From: Streptomyces sp. S.PB5
Lineage (GTDB): Bacteria; Actinomycetota; Actinomycetes; Streptomycetales; Streptomycetaceae
Direction of reading: 5' to 3'
Assembly: GCF_030403745.1 (NCBI RefSeq)
Contig: NZ_JAQMWP010000017.1
Span: 62,001 to 126,000, forward strand
Length of the DNA stretch: 64,000 bases
This document shows, piece by piece, positions 34,956-48,606 of the stretch. The notes under the pieces were generated by a model. The model saw nothing but the letters and a program-made list of their open reading frames with translations, ran no database searches and was not told where the DNA came from. How positions within the stretch are numbered: position 1 is the first letter of the stretch; each line of letters opens with the position of its first letter. The translations under genes were made by a program, and so were the position numbers.

Positions 34956-34987
34956 GACGGCGGCTCCCCGCCCGGGAAGCCGCCGTC
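34956..34987. terminator. Hairpin terminator between convergent pmt and the propeller gene
   Basis: GACGGCGGCT (34956-34965) pairs with AGCCGCCGTC (34978-34987) across a 12-nt loop. It sits in the 51-bp gap between two convergent genes and could serve both. Confidence 0.75.
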
Positions 34988-35004
34988 ATGGGTTCCTCGT
35001 CCGG

Positions 35005-36738
35005 TCAGCGGGTGACGTACACCGTCGCCGAGGCCGTCGACGCCGTGTGCAGGTCGTCGCCGGGCCAGCTCACCTTGTAGGTGGTCTCCCGCCGGGTGCG
35101 CGGGATGTCGTTGACGGTGAACGTGCCGTCCGCGGCAACGGTCACGGAGGACAGCGTGCCGGTGCCGAGACGGTCGGTGCGTTCGACCTTCAGCACCGCG
35201 CGGTCCGGCAGGGCCCTGCCCTGGGCGGTGAAGGTGCCGGTGATCTCGACGCCCGTGCCGAGCGGGACCTGCGCCGGGGCGGTGAGGGCGATGGTGGTGG
35301 GCGCCTTGCCGACGGACACGGTGTGGGTGACGTCGGTCGCCGGGCGGTGGGTGAGGTCGCCGAGGTAGGAGACGGTGTAGGTGGCGTCCCCGACCAGGCC
35401 GGGCTCGTCGAGGACGGTGTAGCTGCCGTCGTCCTTGACGGGGAAGGTGCCCAGGTCGTGGGTGCCGTTCGCGTCGGTACGGGTCGCCTTGACCTTCAGC
35501 GGCTCGGCGGGCGCCGGACCGTCGTGCTCCAGCCGGCCCCGCACGGAGAGCGGCTCGCCGGCGACGGCCTGGGCGGGGCTGTGCGTGAGGGTGGCGGCGA
35601 GGCGTACGTCGTACTGGACCGCCGGGGGCTGGATGACGTGCAGCCAGAACTGGTTGCCGGCCGCGTTGGTGGTGACCGCGAACAGCCGGGAGCCGTCCGC
35701 CGACCACTCCATGCCGCGCGGCGCCACCCGGTCGCCGTCGAGGCTGCCCTCGAAGGCGAACTCCAGCGGGGCGGTGGAGTCGCCCGGGTCGGCGGGCTGC
35801 ACCAGCAGGTCCGGGGTCGCGCCGGTGGCCGAGGCGCCGCGGGCGATGTACTTGCCGTCGCCGCTGAAGGCGACCGCGCTGGCAGAGGCCCCGGCGGGCA
35901 GGGCCTGGTAGCCGGTGTCCGCGTCGGACAGGTCGGTGGTGTTCAGCAGCCGGGTGCCGGCGGCCGCGTCGGCGACGGCGATCTTGCTGCCGTCGGCGGA
36001 GAACGCCATGTCCTTGAGGTTCAGGGCGCCTTGGCCGTCGGCGTCGGCAAAGCGCCGGGCCGCATTGCGCACCAGGGTGCCGCCGCCGGTGTCGTACACC
36101 GTCAGGAACGGGTCGGAGGCTTTGGCGTTGAGCGGCTGTCCCATCAGCATCCGGTCGCCGGGGCCGGCCTCCAGCTGGAGCTTTCCGTGGTCCTGCCAGT
36201 TGGTGCGCGGGGAGGTGTTGTCCGCCGGGACGTAGGAGTCCAGATAGGTCAGTGACGAGTCGCACTCCGCGGAGTAGTACGAGTAAGGCGTGGTGAAGTA
36301 CACCGTGCCGCCGGAGTGGGCGAGGCTGCGGCCGCAGGTGTCGGTGGAGACGTACAGGCCGTTCGAGGTGTAGGTGCTGGTGTCGTAGCGCCAGATGACC
36401 TCGCGGCCGCCGACGTAGAGCGTGGAGCCGTCGGCGTTCAACGCCAGTCCGGAGACGTGCTGCTGGGTGCTGATCGTGGTGATCCGCTCGCCCTGGAAGT
36501 TGTAGACGGCGATGAGGCCGGCGTAGGAGTAGCTGCCCATGTTGCTGTCGGCGACGTAGACCCGCTCGTGCACGGAGTCCACGGCCAGCGCCGAGTACGA
36601 CGTGATCGGCAGCTTGGCCACCGCGTCGAAGGCCGCCGCGTGGGCCGCGGGCGCGGCGGCGACGGTCACTCCGGTCCCGGTGAGTGCGACGGCGAGGACC
36701 GTGGCCGCAAGGTGTCTGCGACGGTGTGCGCTGTTCAA
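35005..36738 (-). CDS. Secreted beta-propeller protein with Ig-like repeats
   Basis: This 577-aa exported protein has a signal peptide ending near AAPAAHAA (residues 28-35). A YncE/WD-like propeller follows (LAVDSVHERVYVADSN, ALNADGSTLYVGG, VAFSGDGKYIARGAS, to about residue 370). At least two bacterial Ig-like repeats come last (LTHSPAQAVAGEPLSVRGRLE... and ITLTAPAQVPLGTGVEI-type), ending YKVSWPGDDLHTASTASATVYVTR. It probably binds wall or extracellular polymers; no catalytic motif is seen. The start is TTG at 36738 after GGGGGGAACAG. Confidence 0.85.
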   Translation of the reverse strand: MNSAHRRRHLAATVLAVALTGTGVTVAAAPAAHAAAFDAVAKLPITSYSALAVDSVHERVYVADSNMGSYSYAGLIAVYNFQGERITTISTQQHVSGLALNADGSTLYVGGREVIWRYDTSTYTSNGLYVSTDTCGRSLAHSGGTVYFTTPYSYYSAECDSSLTYLDSYVPADNTSPRTNWQDHGKLQLEAGPGDRMLMGQPLNAKASDPFLTVYDTGGGTLVRNAARRFADADGQGALNLKDMAFSADGSKIAVADAAAGTRLLNTTDLSDADTGYQALPAGASASAVAFSGDGKYIARGASATGATPDLLVQPADPGDSTAPLEFAFEGSLDGDRVAPRGMEWSADGSRLFAVTTNAAGNQFWLHVIQPPAVQYDVRLAATLTHSPAQAVAGEPLSVRGRLEHDGPAPAEPLKVKATRTDANGTHDLGTFPVKDDGSYTVLDEPGLVGDATYTVSYLGDLTHRPATDVTHTVSVGKAPTTIALTAPAQVPLGTGVEITGTFTAQGRALPDRAVLKVERTDRLGTGTLSSVTVAADGTFTVNDIPRTRRETTYKVSWPGDDLHTASTASATVYVTR

Positions 36739-36845
36739 CTGTTCCCCCCACAGGCGTTGTCGGTCTCACCAGGAGCGGTGAGGCCCATGTGTCCCCCATG
36801 TAACAGTGGTGAAGATCCTGTGATCAAGGGGGCACGTCGGCGGTC

Positions 36846-37522
36846 ATGGGGCAACCGGCACGGACGTCACCGGTGAACCTCCTCCTGTCGATCGCCTTCG
36901 TGCTCTGCTGGAGTTCCGGGTTCATCGGGACGAAGCTCGGCGCGGGCAGTGCGCCGGCGCTCACGATCCCGCGGCCGGTTGGGCCTGTCTCATCCCCTTT
37001 CTCGGCATGCTCGCCATCGTGGCGGCCATGTTCGTCGAGAGCCGCTGCCCCGAGCAGGTCGCGCCCGTGGTGTCGCTGACCGTGCACTGCGCCACCAGCG
37101 CCGTCGTCTTCACGGTGCTCGCCGTGGGCGCCGGGGCCGCCCGGCCGTCCGCCGAGCTCTCGCTCTGGGCCGCGATCGGCTGGCTCGTGGCCCTGTCGGC
37201 CTTCGGCGGGTACGGGCTGTACTGGCTCATCCTGAAGCGCTCCGGGGTGACCGAGGTCAACACGCTCATGTTCCTCACGGCGCCGGTCACCGCGGTCCGG
37301 GGTGCGCTGATGTTCGGCGAACCGTTCGGTGCGCGGACCGCGTTCGGGCTGGGCGTCTGCCTCGCGGCGGTGGTCGTCGTCCATCGCGGGGGCGCCCCGG
37401 GGTCGCCGGTGTGCGTGACGTGCCCGCCCGGATCCGGTGGGGCGTACGTCGGGTGGTGTGGTGAAGGGGACGGCAACGACCTGTCTGCTGAAGATCAGTT
37501 CGGCTACCCGCCCCGCGCGTGA
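36846..37522 (+). pseudogene. EamA/DMT-type transporter, disrupted
   Basis: The first frame (36846) starts like a drug/metabolite transporter (NLLLSIAFVLCWSSGFIGTKLG) but runs into non-membrane sequence after about residue 40. The second half is found in another frame from about 36985 (LIPFLGMLAIVAAMFVES, then LSAFGGYGLYWLILKRSGVTEVNTLMFLTAPVTAV and LGVCLAAVVVVHRG). About 100 residues that would link the halves are missing. A deletion plus frameshift is the simplest explanation. Confidence 0.8.
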
Positions 37523-37591
37523 TCTGTCAGTGTTCTGTCGTGCGAGGCCGGGTGCGGGCCTCCGGTGCGAACGGAGAGTCAAGGCGTGGAC

Positions 37592-38923
37592 ATGACCGAG
37601 CGGGCCTATCGCGAGCAGCGATGGGCGGCGAGGGTGGCACTGGCCTCGGCGGCGCTCGCGGTCCTCGCGCCTCTCATATACGGCGGCCTGGGCGGGCTGT
37701 TGCTGCTGGCGGGCGGCGCTGCCGGACTGGCTCTCGCCGCGGCCGCGGTGTGGTGGACGCTGACGCTGCGGGGGCCGTTGCGGTGGGCGGCGGCGCTGCT
37801 GGCGGTGGCCGTGCCCGCCGGTCTCGTCGCCCTGTTCGCCGCGACGCTCTTCTGGGCGCTGCCGGTGTCGCTGACGCTGTGGGGCGTGGCCGTGTGGAGC
37901 GGCCGGTACGCGCTGCGGGGCACCGGCAGTCACCGGGTGCGGGCGAGGGAACGCCGGGCCGCGCCGCCGAAGCGGCCGTTCCTCATCATGAATCCGCGTT
38001 CGGGCGGCGGGAAGGTGGGCCGGTTCGGGCTGCGGGAGAAGGCCGAGCGGCTCGGTGCGCGGGTCGTCCTGCTCGACCCTGACGCGCGTCAGGATGTCAC
38101 CGCCCTCGCGCGGTCCGCCGTCGCGGACGGCGCGGATCTGCTCGGTGCCGCGGGCGGGGACGGAACCCAGGCCCTGGTCGCGGCGGTCGCCGCCGAGCAC
38201 GGGATACCGTTCCTCGTGATCAGCGCGGGCACCCGCAACCACTTCGCCCTGGACCTCGGCCTCGACCGCGACGACCCCGCGACCTGTCTCGACGCGCTCA
38301 CCGACGGCGTCGAACTCCGCGTGGACCTCGGTTTCGCCGGCGACCGCCCCTTCGTCAACAACGCCTCCTTCGGCGCGTACGCGGCCATCGTGCAGAGCCC
38401 GTCCTACCGGGACGACAAGATCGGGACCAGCCTGGATCTGCTCCCCGACCTCCTCACCCGCCAGCAGGGGCCCCGGCTCACCGCGTCGGCGGGTGACACC
38501 ACGCTCGATTCCCCGCAGGCCGTGCTGGTGAGCAACAACCCCTACGTCACCGGCGATCCGTTCGGCTTCGGCACGCGCGACCGGCTCGACACCGGCGCGC
38601 TCGGGGTTCTCGGTCTGCGGGTGGACAGCGCGACCGACGCCGCCGCGCTGCTCCTCGACCCCGCTCCCGCCGGGCTCACCGTCGTGACCGCCCGCGAGGT
38701 CGTCGTCGAGGCCGACACCCCTGAGCTGGAGGTCGGCCTCGACGGCGAGGCGCTCGTCCTTCCCTCACCCGTGCACTGCCGCATCGCACCCGGCGCGCTC
38801 ACCGTCCGGGTGCCGCGCAAACGCCCGGGGGCGGCCAGGCGGCAACCCCGCCTGGACTGGCGCCGGTTGCGCAAACTCGCGGCGACGGTCGGCCGTACGG
38901 CGGCGCCTCGGCGCAGGTGGTGA
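37592..38923 (+). CDS. Diacylglycerol/lipid kinase family membrane protein
   Basis: This protein of about 443 aa has an N-terminal membrane region (roughly four spans within residues 15-110) fused to a DAGK catalytic domain. The domain motifs are FLIMNPRSGGGKV, GAAGGDGTQALVAAVA (the GGDGT nucleotide loop) and FVNNASFGAYAAIV. It would phosphorylate a membrane lipid such as diacylglycerol or an isoprenoid alcohol. Starts at 37586 (GTG) and 37592 (ATG) are both possible, and GGAGAG and AAGG lie upstream. Confidence 0.85.
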   Translation: MTERAYREQRWAARVALASAALAVLAPLIYGGLGGLLLLAGGAAGLALAAAAVWWTLTLRGPLRWAAALLAVAVPAGLVALFAATLFWALPVSLTLWGVAVWSGRYALRGTGSHRVRARERRAAPPKRPFLIMNPRSGGGKVGRFGLREKAERLGARVVLLDPDARQDVTALARSAVADGADLLGAAGGDGTQALVAAVAAEHGIPFLVISAGTRNHFALDLGLDRDDPATCLDALTDGVELRVDLGFAGDRPFVNNASFGAYAAIVQSPSYRDDKIGTSLDLLPDLLTRQQGPRLTASAGDTTLDSPQAVLVSNNPYVTGDPFGFGTRDRLDTGALGVLGLRVDSATDAAALLLDPAPAGLTVVTAREVVVEADTPELEVGLDGEALVLPSPVHCRIAPGALTVRVPRKRPGAARRQPRLDWRRLRKLAATVGRTAAPRRRW

Positions 38924-38960
38924 CGTCCCCGGCGTACGCGTCGCCGTTCCCGGCGCGACG

Positions 38961-39059
38961 TCAGCCGCCGTGGCTCACCGGCGCGAGTGCCGCCAGTCCG
39001 CCGGCGAGCAGCGTCACCACGATCAGCCAGGCCCGCAGGCGCCTGTTCAGCCTCTGCAT
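38961..39059 (-). CDS. Small single-span membrane peptide, 32 aa
   Basis: The ATG at 39059 is preceded by AAGGGGGTTGGACG, a good ribosome binding site. The product starts MQRLNRRLRAWLIVVTLLAGG and ends LAALAPVSHGG: a basic N-terminus and one hydrophobic span. This layout is typical of small regulatory or assembly membrane peptides, and no function can be assigned. It is convergent with the kinase gene. Confidence 0.55.
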   Translation of the reverse strand: MQRLNRRLRAWLIVVTLLAGGLAALAPVSHGG

Positions 39060-39320
39060 CGTCCAACCCCCTTCGTCCGGGCCAGCGTAGGCCCCACGGC
39101 AGGGTCGGGGCATGGGCCGGGCACGGGCAGATCGACGGCCCTGTCCACAAGCCGGTCACGGACCTCCAGCCGGCCACGTCGCCGCAGGCGAAGCGGCTCG
39201 TGGTGCATCCGGACGGGACGACCGTCCGTTTGACGCTCACCGTGCTCGCGGGTGACGGACGGCGCGGAGTTCGCGCGGGATCCCGGCCGGCCATCCCACC
39301 GGCCGTTCCCTTCATGGAAG

Positions 39321-39354
39321 AAGGGCCCGGGAGGATCTTTCCTCCCGGGCCCTT
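39321..39354 (-). terminator. Strong hairpin terminator of the cutinase gene
   Basis: AAGGGCCCGGGAGG (39321-39334) and CCTCCCGGGCCCTT (39341-39354) form a perfect 14-bp stem with loop ATCTTT. It begins 33 bp beyond the cutinase stop codon. Confidence 0.85.
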
Positions 39355-39386
39355 CACCCGTCCCGCCGGCGAGGCGGTGGTGCCGT

Positions 39387-40028
39387 TCAGACCTTGGTCG
39401 CGGCGAAGGTCGCCGCCGCGTCGGCGTTCGCGGTGTAGCCGAGGTGGGCGCCGATGTCGGTGCCGCCGTTCTGGCAGACCGGGTCGCCGGACGCGCAGAA
39501 GTCGATGGTGCGGCTCTGGTAGGTGCCGGTGACGCTCTTGCCGAGCGCCCGGATCGGGTTGCCGAACAGCAGTACCGCGGCGACCTTCGGTTCGAGCGCC
39601 GCGGGAATCGTGGCCACGATGGGGCTGCCGACCAACGCTCCGGCGCTGCTGATCCCGATGGAATTGTCGACGACATTCGCACCCTGCGAATAGCCGACGA
39701 GAATGAAACGCTGGTTCGGACAGGACGCGGCCTGGCTGTTCACATGGTTCACCAGGTCCGTGTTGCCCTGTGCCGCCGAGGTGGGGGAAAGGTCCGCGGG
39801 ATAGTTCACCCGATGGCTGGACAGTGATTTCCCGGTGATTTTCCTCTGCAGCGCGGAATACACCGGGTCACCGACGATGAAGCCGAGTGAGCCCGGCTCG
39901 AAGGTGCCGCGGGCCGCGACGACGTCGATGTCCGTGCAGGCCGCGGCCGTTGCCATGGGTGCCGAGACGGTGGCCAGTCCGGCCCCGCCGACGAGCGAGA
40001 GCGCGGCGAGGCACAAGCGGATACGCAT
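39387..40028 (-). CDS. Secreted cutinase-family lipase/esterase
   Basis: This 213-aa protein has a signal peptide cut near ATAAA-C (residue 30) and the cutinase fold. The catalytic triad is visible: Ser114 in GYSQG, Asp182 in CASGDPVC and His195 in GAHLGY, with paired cysteines at 31/103 and 178/185. It hydrolyses ester lipids outside the cell. In mycobacteria a cutinase (Rv3802c) lies in the mycolate locus beside pks13 and fadD32, and here it lies two genes from the PKS operon. A strong terminator follows. Confidence 0.9.
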   Translation of the reverse strand: MRIRLCLAALSLVGGAGLATVSAPMATAAACTDIDVVAARGTFEPGSLGFIVGDPVYSALQRKITGKSLSSHRVNYPADLSPTSAAQGNTDLVNHVNSQAASCPNQRFILVGYSQGANVVDNSIGISSAGALVGSPIVATIPAALEPKVAAVLLFGNPIRALGKSVTGTYQSRTIDFCASGDPVCQNGGTDIGAHLGYTANADAAATFAATKV

Positions 40029-40118
40029 GGGGGATCCTTCGCGGGTGGGGCGCGTGGCGCGCCTGTGGAAAGGACTTCCCCGAACATATTCGCGTGGTCG
40101 GACCGAGTGTTATGGACG

Positions 40119-40134
40119 GGAATTCAGGAATTCC
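40119..40134. promoter_or_regulatory. Perfect palindrome upstream of the cutinase gene
   Basis: GGAATTC-AG-GAATTCC is a perfect 16-bp palindrome about 90 bp upstream of the cutinase start, in an A/T-richer gap. It is operator-like. The adjacent PucR-type regulator is a candidate binder, but nothing in the sequence proves it. Confidence 0.5.
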
Positions 40135-40166
40135 TCGTCTTTTTGAGCCGAGGTGAGTCGGGTTTT

Positions 40167-41399
40167 CTAGGCGCTGAACGTGTCGTCGCCCTGCAATTCC
40201 TCGGCGCGCAGGGCGAGGATGAGGTCCAGCCGGGTGTCCGGGTCGTGCAGGGCGTCGCCGAACAGCTTCTCCAGCTGGCGCAGGCGGTAGCGGACCGTCT
40301 GCGGGTGGACGTGGAGGCGGGTGGCGACATCGGGCACGTTGCTGCCGCTCAGCAGCCACGCCAGCAGCGTCTCGGCGAGCCGTCCGCGCGCCCCCTCCGA
40401 GACCTCGTCCAACGGCGCGAGCGCCTGGGACCGGAGCCGGTCGAGCATCGGCTCGTCGCTGTGCAGCAGCAGCGTCGACAGATGGTCGGCGCAGCGCACC
40501 ACGCCCTGCCGGGGCAGGATGCCGCGCCCCATCAGGCCGAGCGCCCGGGTGGCCCAGTGCAGCGAACGGGCGGCCTCGGCGAGCGGGACCGTCGGGCCGA
40601 TCGCGGCAGGCCTGCCGCGCAGCGCGAGCGTGAACGCCCGGCCTCCGAAACGGCCGGAACCGTCCGGGTCGGGCAACAGCATCCGCGGCGGCCGGGACGC
40701 CATGTCCACCAGCGCCCCGGCGACCGCGAGCGGCCGGTCCTCCTCCCGCTGGTCCGGGGTGGCCGCCAGCGCCACCACCGCGGCCTGCCGGGGCACCGAC
40801 CACCGGGCGCCGTGCGCCAGGTCCTGCACCGCCTCCGGGGCCGGCGGCCCCTCGCCGAGGAGCAGTCCGAGCAGCCGTCCGCGCCGCCGCTCCAGCTCGT
40901 CCCTGCTGCGCAGCCGGGCCTCGGCGTATCCGGCGGCGGCCGCTTCGGCGACCTCGTGCACCGTCCGGAACGCGAGTTCACCGAGCGCGGCCACCACCGA
41001 GGAGTCCAGGCCCAGTTCCTCCGTCGTCCGTCCCATCAGCCGCCAGGCGTGCAGCCCGCCGACCCGTATCGCGGACTGGAGAGCGTCCAGGTCGCGGCCC
41101 TCCAGTGCCACGCCGCGGCCGAGTTCGTAGTAGGTGGCGGTGATGGCCGCGCCCTGGCCGCGCGGGTCGGCGATGTGGTCGACGAACAGGGTCAGCGCCT
41201 GTACGACCCCGGCTCTCAGGTGCCTGTCGTACGTCCCGTCGCCCGGGCGGGCGTACTCCGGGACCTGTCTGCGCACCTCCTTTTCCACCTGGTCGGCGAC
41301 GGCCTCCAGCTGGTCGCGCAGCAGTCTGGCCAGTTCGGGGGGCACCGGGGCGGCGCGGGGGCCGTCCGGTACGCCGGGCGGCGGGGTGGGGGCGGCCAC
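40167..41399 (-). CDS. PucR-family transcriptional regulator
   Basis: This 410-aa protein has a helical sensory N-terminus (RHLRAGVVQALTLFVDHIADPRG), a GGDEF-like middle region (VVALAATPDQREEDRPL...) and the C-terminal PucR HTH. The HTH reads LSGSNVPDVATRLHVHPQTVRYRLRQLEKLFGDALHDPDTRLDL. The GTG at 41399 follows AAAGGAGGG, and the longer ORF overlaps the next gene. It sits between the cutinase and the esterase-PKS operon on the same strand, so it may control one or both. Confidence 0.88.
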   Translation of the reverse strand: MAAPTPPPGVPDGPRAAPVPPELARLLRDQLEAVADQVEKEVRRQVPEYARPGDGTYDRHLRAGVVQALTLFVDHIADPRGQGAAITATYYELGRGVALEGRDLDALQSAIRVGGLHAWRLMGRTTEELGLDSSVVAALGELAFRTVHEVAEAAAAGYAEARLRSRDELERRRGRLLGLLLGEGPPAPEAVQDLAHGARWSVPRQAAVVALAATPDQREEDRPLAVAGALVDMASRPPRMLLPDPDGSGRFGGRAFTLALRGRPAAIGPTVPLAEAARSLHWATRALGLMGRGILPRQGVVRCADHLSTLLLHSDEPMLDRLRSQALAPLDEVSEGARGRLAETLLAWLLSGSNVPDVATRLHVHPQTVRYRLRQLEKLFGDALHDPDTRLDLILALRAEELQGDDTFSA

Positions 41400-41521
41400 G
41401 ACGGACCCTCCTTTCGCCCGGAAGACGCTCACCCGCGGGCTGGTGCCCGTGGGGCGAGGGACAAGTCCTGGGTTGGACGGACGTCCCCTGCGCTCCGTTC
41501 CGTGCCCCGACGAGAGCGGCC

Positions 41522-42622
41522 TCACGCCGGCACCCCCAGCGCACCGGCGAGCATCGGCCACGACGCGGCGAACTCCCGCTTCCAGTAGGCCCAGCTGTGT
41601 CCCCCTCCCGCGTAGTAGTGGGTCGTCGCCGGGATACGCAGGCGTGCGAGGGTGTCGGTGAACGCGTGCGCCGACGGCCACAGCGCGCTCTCCAGCGCTT
41701 CGGGCAGCCAGTCGCCGCTGCCGCCCACCACTCCGCTGCCGCTGGACACGTACAGCGCGGTGCCGCGCAGTCCCGCCGCCCGGTCCCGCGGGTTGAACTC
41801 CCGCCAGGTGAGCAGGTTCAGCAGCGGGTTGCCCCACAGGGACGTCGGCGTCAGGTTCTCGCGGGCGACGATGGCGCTCATCAGGGCGGGCACGCCGGGT
41901 GCCCGGGTGTCGAGGATGCCGCTGTACGCGGCCGCCGCCGTGAACGCCCCCGGGTGCCGTGCCGCGTGCGCGATCGCCCCGTAGCCGCCGGTGGACACCC
42001 CGGCGACGGCCCGTACCCCGGACGCCCGGTAGTCCCGGGCGAGCAGCGCCGGGACCTCGGCGAGCTGGAAGGTCTCGTAGTCCGCGCCGTTTTGCCAGAC
42101 GGTGGGTATGCCGGTCGGCCCCGCGTCCGGCATCGCCACGATCAGCTCCCGTCCCTCCGTGAACGCCACGATGTCCGTCTCCCGGGTCCAGGACGTGTAG
42201 TCGTCGTGGGCTCCGTGGAGGAGGTACAGCACGGGGTACGTCCGCCGGGGCGCCGTCGCGAACGAGGAGGGGAGGATCAGCCGGACCGGGGCGCTGCGGC
42301 CGAGGGCGGCGGAGGGGAGGGCGACGTCGAGGGTCCGGGGGCCGAGCGGGGTGACGGTGGGAGTGGTGGCGGCGGTTGCTGTGGTGACTGGTGCTGTCGT
42401 GGCGGTTTTCGCGGTGGCGCTTGTTGTGGTGGCGGCGGCCCGGGCGGTGCTCCGGCCGGCGTCGGTCCGACCGGCGCCGATGCGGCTGCCGGTCGCCCCG
42501 GCGGTGCCGGTGGCCGTGGCGCCGAAGAGGGTGGCCAGGCCGGCGGCGGTGGCCGCTCTGGTGACCGCGCGCCGGGACGTTCCGGCGCGGCCGGTCGGCA
42601 CTGCGGTGGTTCGGTCGGGCAT
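41522..42622 (-). CDS. Antigen-85/mycolyltransferase-like exported esterase
   Basis: This 366-aa alpha/beta hydrolase of the esterase D/antigen 85 family has a twin-arginine-like signal (TSRRAVTRAATAAGLATLFG). A Thr/Ala-rich linker spans to about residue 90. The nucleophile elbow is GVSTGGYGA, and the His region is GGGHSWAYWKREF, matching the HSWxYW motif of Ag85. Ag85 enzymes transfer mycolates to trehalose or arabinogalactan. The ATG at 42622 follows GAGGAG, 22 bp after the PKS stop, so it is the last gene of that operon. Confidence 0.85.
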   Translation of the reverse strand: MPDRTTAVPTGRAGTSRRAVTRAATAAGLATLFGATATGTAGATGSRIGAGRTDAGRSTARAAATTTSATAKTATTAPVTTATAATTPTVTPLGPRTLDVALPSAALGRSAPVRLILPSSFATAPRRTYPVLYLLHGAHDDYTSWTRETDIVAFTEGRELIVAMPDAGPTGIPTVWQNGADYETFQLAEVPALLARDYRASGVRAVAGVSTGGYGAIAHAARHPGAFTAAAAYSGILDTRAPGVPALMSAIVARENLTPTSLWGNPLLNLLTWREFNPRDRAAGLRGTALYVSSGSGVVGGSGDWLPEALESALWPSAHAFTDTLARLRIPATTHYYAGGGHSWAYWKREFAASWPMLAGALGVPA

Positions 42623-42644
42623 GGCGGCTCTCCTCGGATGGGGT

Positions 42645-46747
<4,103 letters not shown>

Positions 46748-46751
<4 letters not shown>

Positions 46752-48493
46752 CCCTCGGCCTCCACCGCGTACGCACCCGCCAGATAGCGCTCCCGGGTCC
46801 GCGCCCGCGACACCTTTCCGCTGGAGGTGCGGGGCACGGTGCCCGGCGGGACGAGGACCACGTCGGAGAGCCGCAGCCCGTGCCGGCCGGAGACGGCCGC
46901 GCGTACGGCCCGTACCAGGGCCGGTACGTCGATGCCGGCGAGCGGCGCGGTCCGTGCGTGCTCCGCGACGACGACCACCCGCTCCCCGGCGCCGCCCGGT
47001 ACCCCGAAGGCGGCGAGCCGGTCGCGCCGGACGGCCGGGTGCGCGTCCTGGGCCGTGGCCTCGACGTCCTGCGGGTAGTGGTTGCGTCCGTCGACGACGA
47101 TGACGTCCTTCAGCCGCCCGGTGACGACCAACTGCCCGTCCAGGACCGTGCCCAGGTCACCGGTGCGCAGCCATGTGCCGGGCCCGGCCGCTCCGTCGGC
47201 GAGTTCGGCCCCGAAGACGGACAGGCTCTGTCGCTCCTGGTTGCGGTACCCGCGGCCCACGTTGGGTCCCTGCACCCAGATCTCGCCGACCTGCCCCTCC
47301 CCGAGCGCGACCCGCGCCACCGGGTCGACGATCCGCACCCGTTGGCCCGCCGGTCTCCCGCAGCCGGTCAGCAGCACGGCTCTGGGATCGTCGGGCCGCG
47401 CGGGCAGGGCCTTCCCGGTGGCCAGGGCGTCGCGGTCGAGCGCGAATCCCCGCAGCGGTGCCCCGGGCCGCGCGGCACTGACGAAGACCGTCGCCTCGGC
47501 CAGTCCGTACGACGGACAGTGGGTGTGAGGGACGAGTCCCTGGGCGGCGAACGCGGTGTGGAAGCGGTCGGCGGTGCCGGCGCGGACCGGTTCGCTGCCG
47601 TTGATCAGGGCGAAGACGCCGTCCAGCCGCAGCCCGGCCTTCTGTGCCTCGGTGACCGTCGACGCGCAGTAGTCGTAGGCGAAGTTGGGCGCCGCGCTCA
47701 GCGCGCGCGGGTGCATGGCCAGCAGCCGCAGCCAGCGCACCGGCTCGTGCAGGAACGCCACGGGGTCCATCAGCACCGACAGCAGTCCCCGCACCACCGG
47801 CGCCGCGACGCTCAGCACGAGCCCCATGTCGTGGTAGAGCGGCAGCCAGCCCACACAGGTCACCGGGTGCGTGTCGGCACCGTAGGCGACAAGCGCCTGG
47901 CGGGCGTTGGCGACGGCATTGGCGTGGGTGATCTCGACGCCCGCCGGGGTGCGGGTTGAGCCGGAGGTGTACTGGAGATAGGCGACCGCTCCGGCCTCGG
48001 GCGTGGCCGGCAGCCGATCGGCGGCGGCATCGGGCACCCGCTCCGCGGCGACGACCTTCACATCCCGGCCCGCACACAACTCCCGTACCCCTGCGAGGGC
48101 GTGCGTGCTCGTCACCACGACCGCCGGGTCCGCGTCCGCCAGCACCGCCGACAGCCGGTCGTCCTGGCCGGGCAGTCCGGGCGGATACAGCGGTACGGCG
48201 ACCAGGCCGGCGGCGAGCGCCCCCAGGAAGGCGGTGACGTAGTCGGTTCCTTGCGGACACAGCAGCGCGACCCGCGCCCCGGGTTCCGCCTCCGCGGCGA
48301 GGCGGGCGGCCATGGCCCGCATCCGCTGGTCGAGCCGGCGCCAGGTCAGCGTGCGGTGGACGCCGCGCGAGTCGGGCGCCGGATGGTCGACGAAGGTCAG
48401 CGCCCGGCGGTCGGGGGTGGTTTCGGCCCAGTGCCGCACATACTCCGGCAACGTCCGGAAGTCGGGCGCGAGCGGGGGGCGGGGCGTCTCCAT
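46748..48493 (-). CDS. Fatty acyl-AMP ligase (FadD32-like FAAL)
   Basis: This 581-aa adenylate-forming enzyme has the FAAL signature YLQYTSGSTRTPAGVEITHAN, in which STRTPAGV is the FadD32-type loop. GWLPLYHDMGLV and the C-terminal RTGDLG, GRLKDVIVVDGRNHYPQD follow. FAALs activate a fatty acid as acyl-AMP and load it on an ACP, here most likely the N-terminal ACP of the coupled PKS. The ATG at 48493 is preferred because AGGAG lies 10 nt upstream; a GTG at 48511 would overlap that site. The stop overlaps the PKS start. Confidence 0.92.
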
Positions 48494-48606
48494 GGGGGAT
48501 GGACTCCTCACGTCGCGGGGACGGCTTGCGGGGAGAAGGGTGGGGGTCGGGAGTGGCGCGCGGTCGGTGGTGGAGCGAGATCGGCCGGTGGCGAAAGGGG
48601 GTCGGG

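Larger units (their letters stand above)
38924..39386. other. Interval with a small membrane-peptide gene, a gene remnant and a terminator
   Basis: This 463-bp stretch holds the 32-codon ORF at 38961-39059 and a perfect hairpin at 39321-39354. A plus-strand open frame around 39110-39260 reads like secreted-protein sequence (KRLVVHPDGTTVRLTLTV) without a proper start. I treat the last as a possible remnant. Confidence 0.45.

Noticed and set aside
41433..41452. Hairpin after the antigen-85-like gene as a terminator
   Set aside because: The stem is short (8 bp with a wobble) and it lies 70 bp past the stop, so it is too weak to annotate as a terminator.
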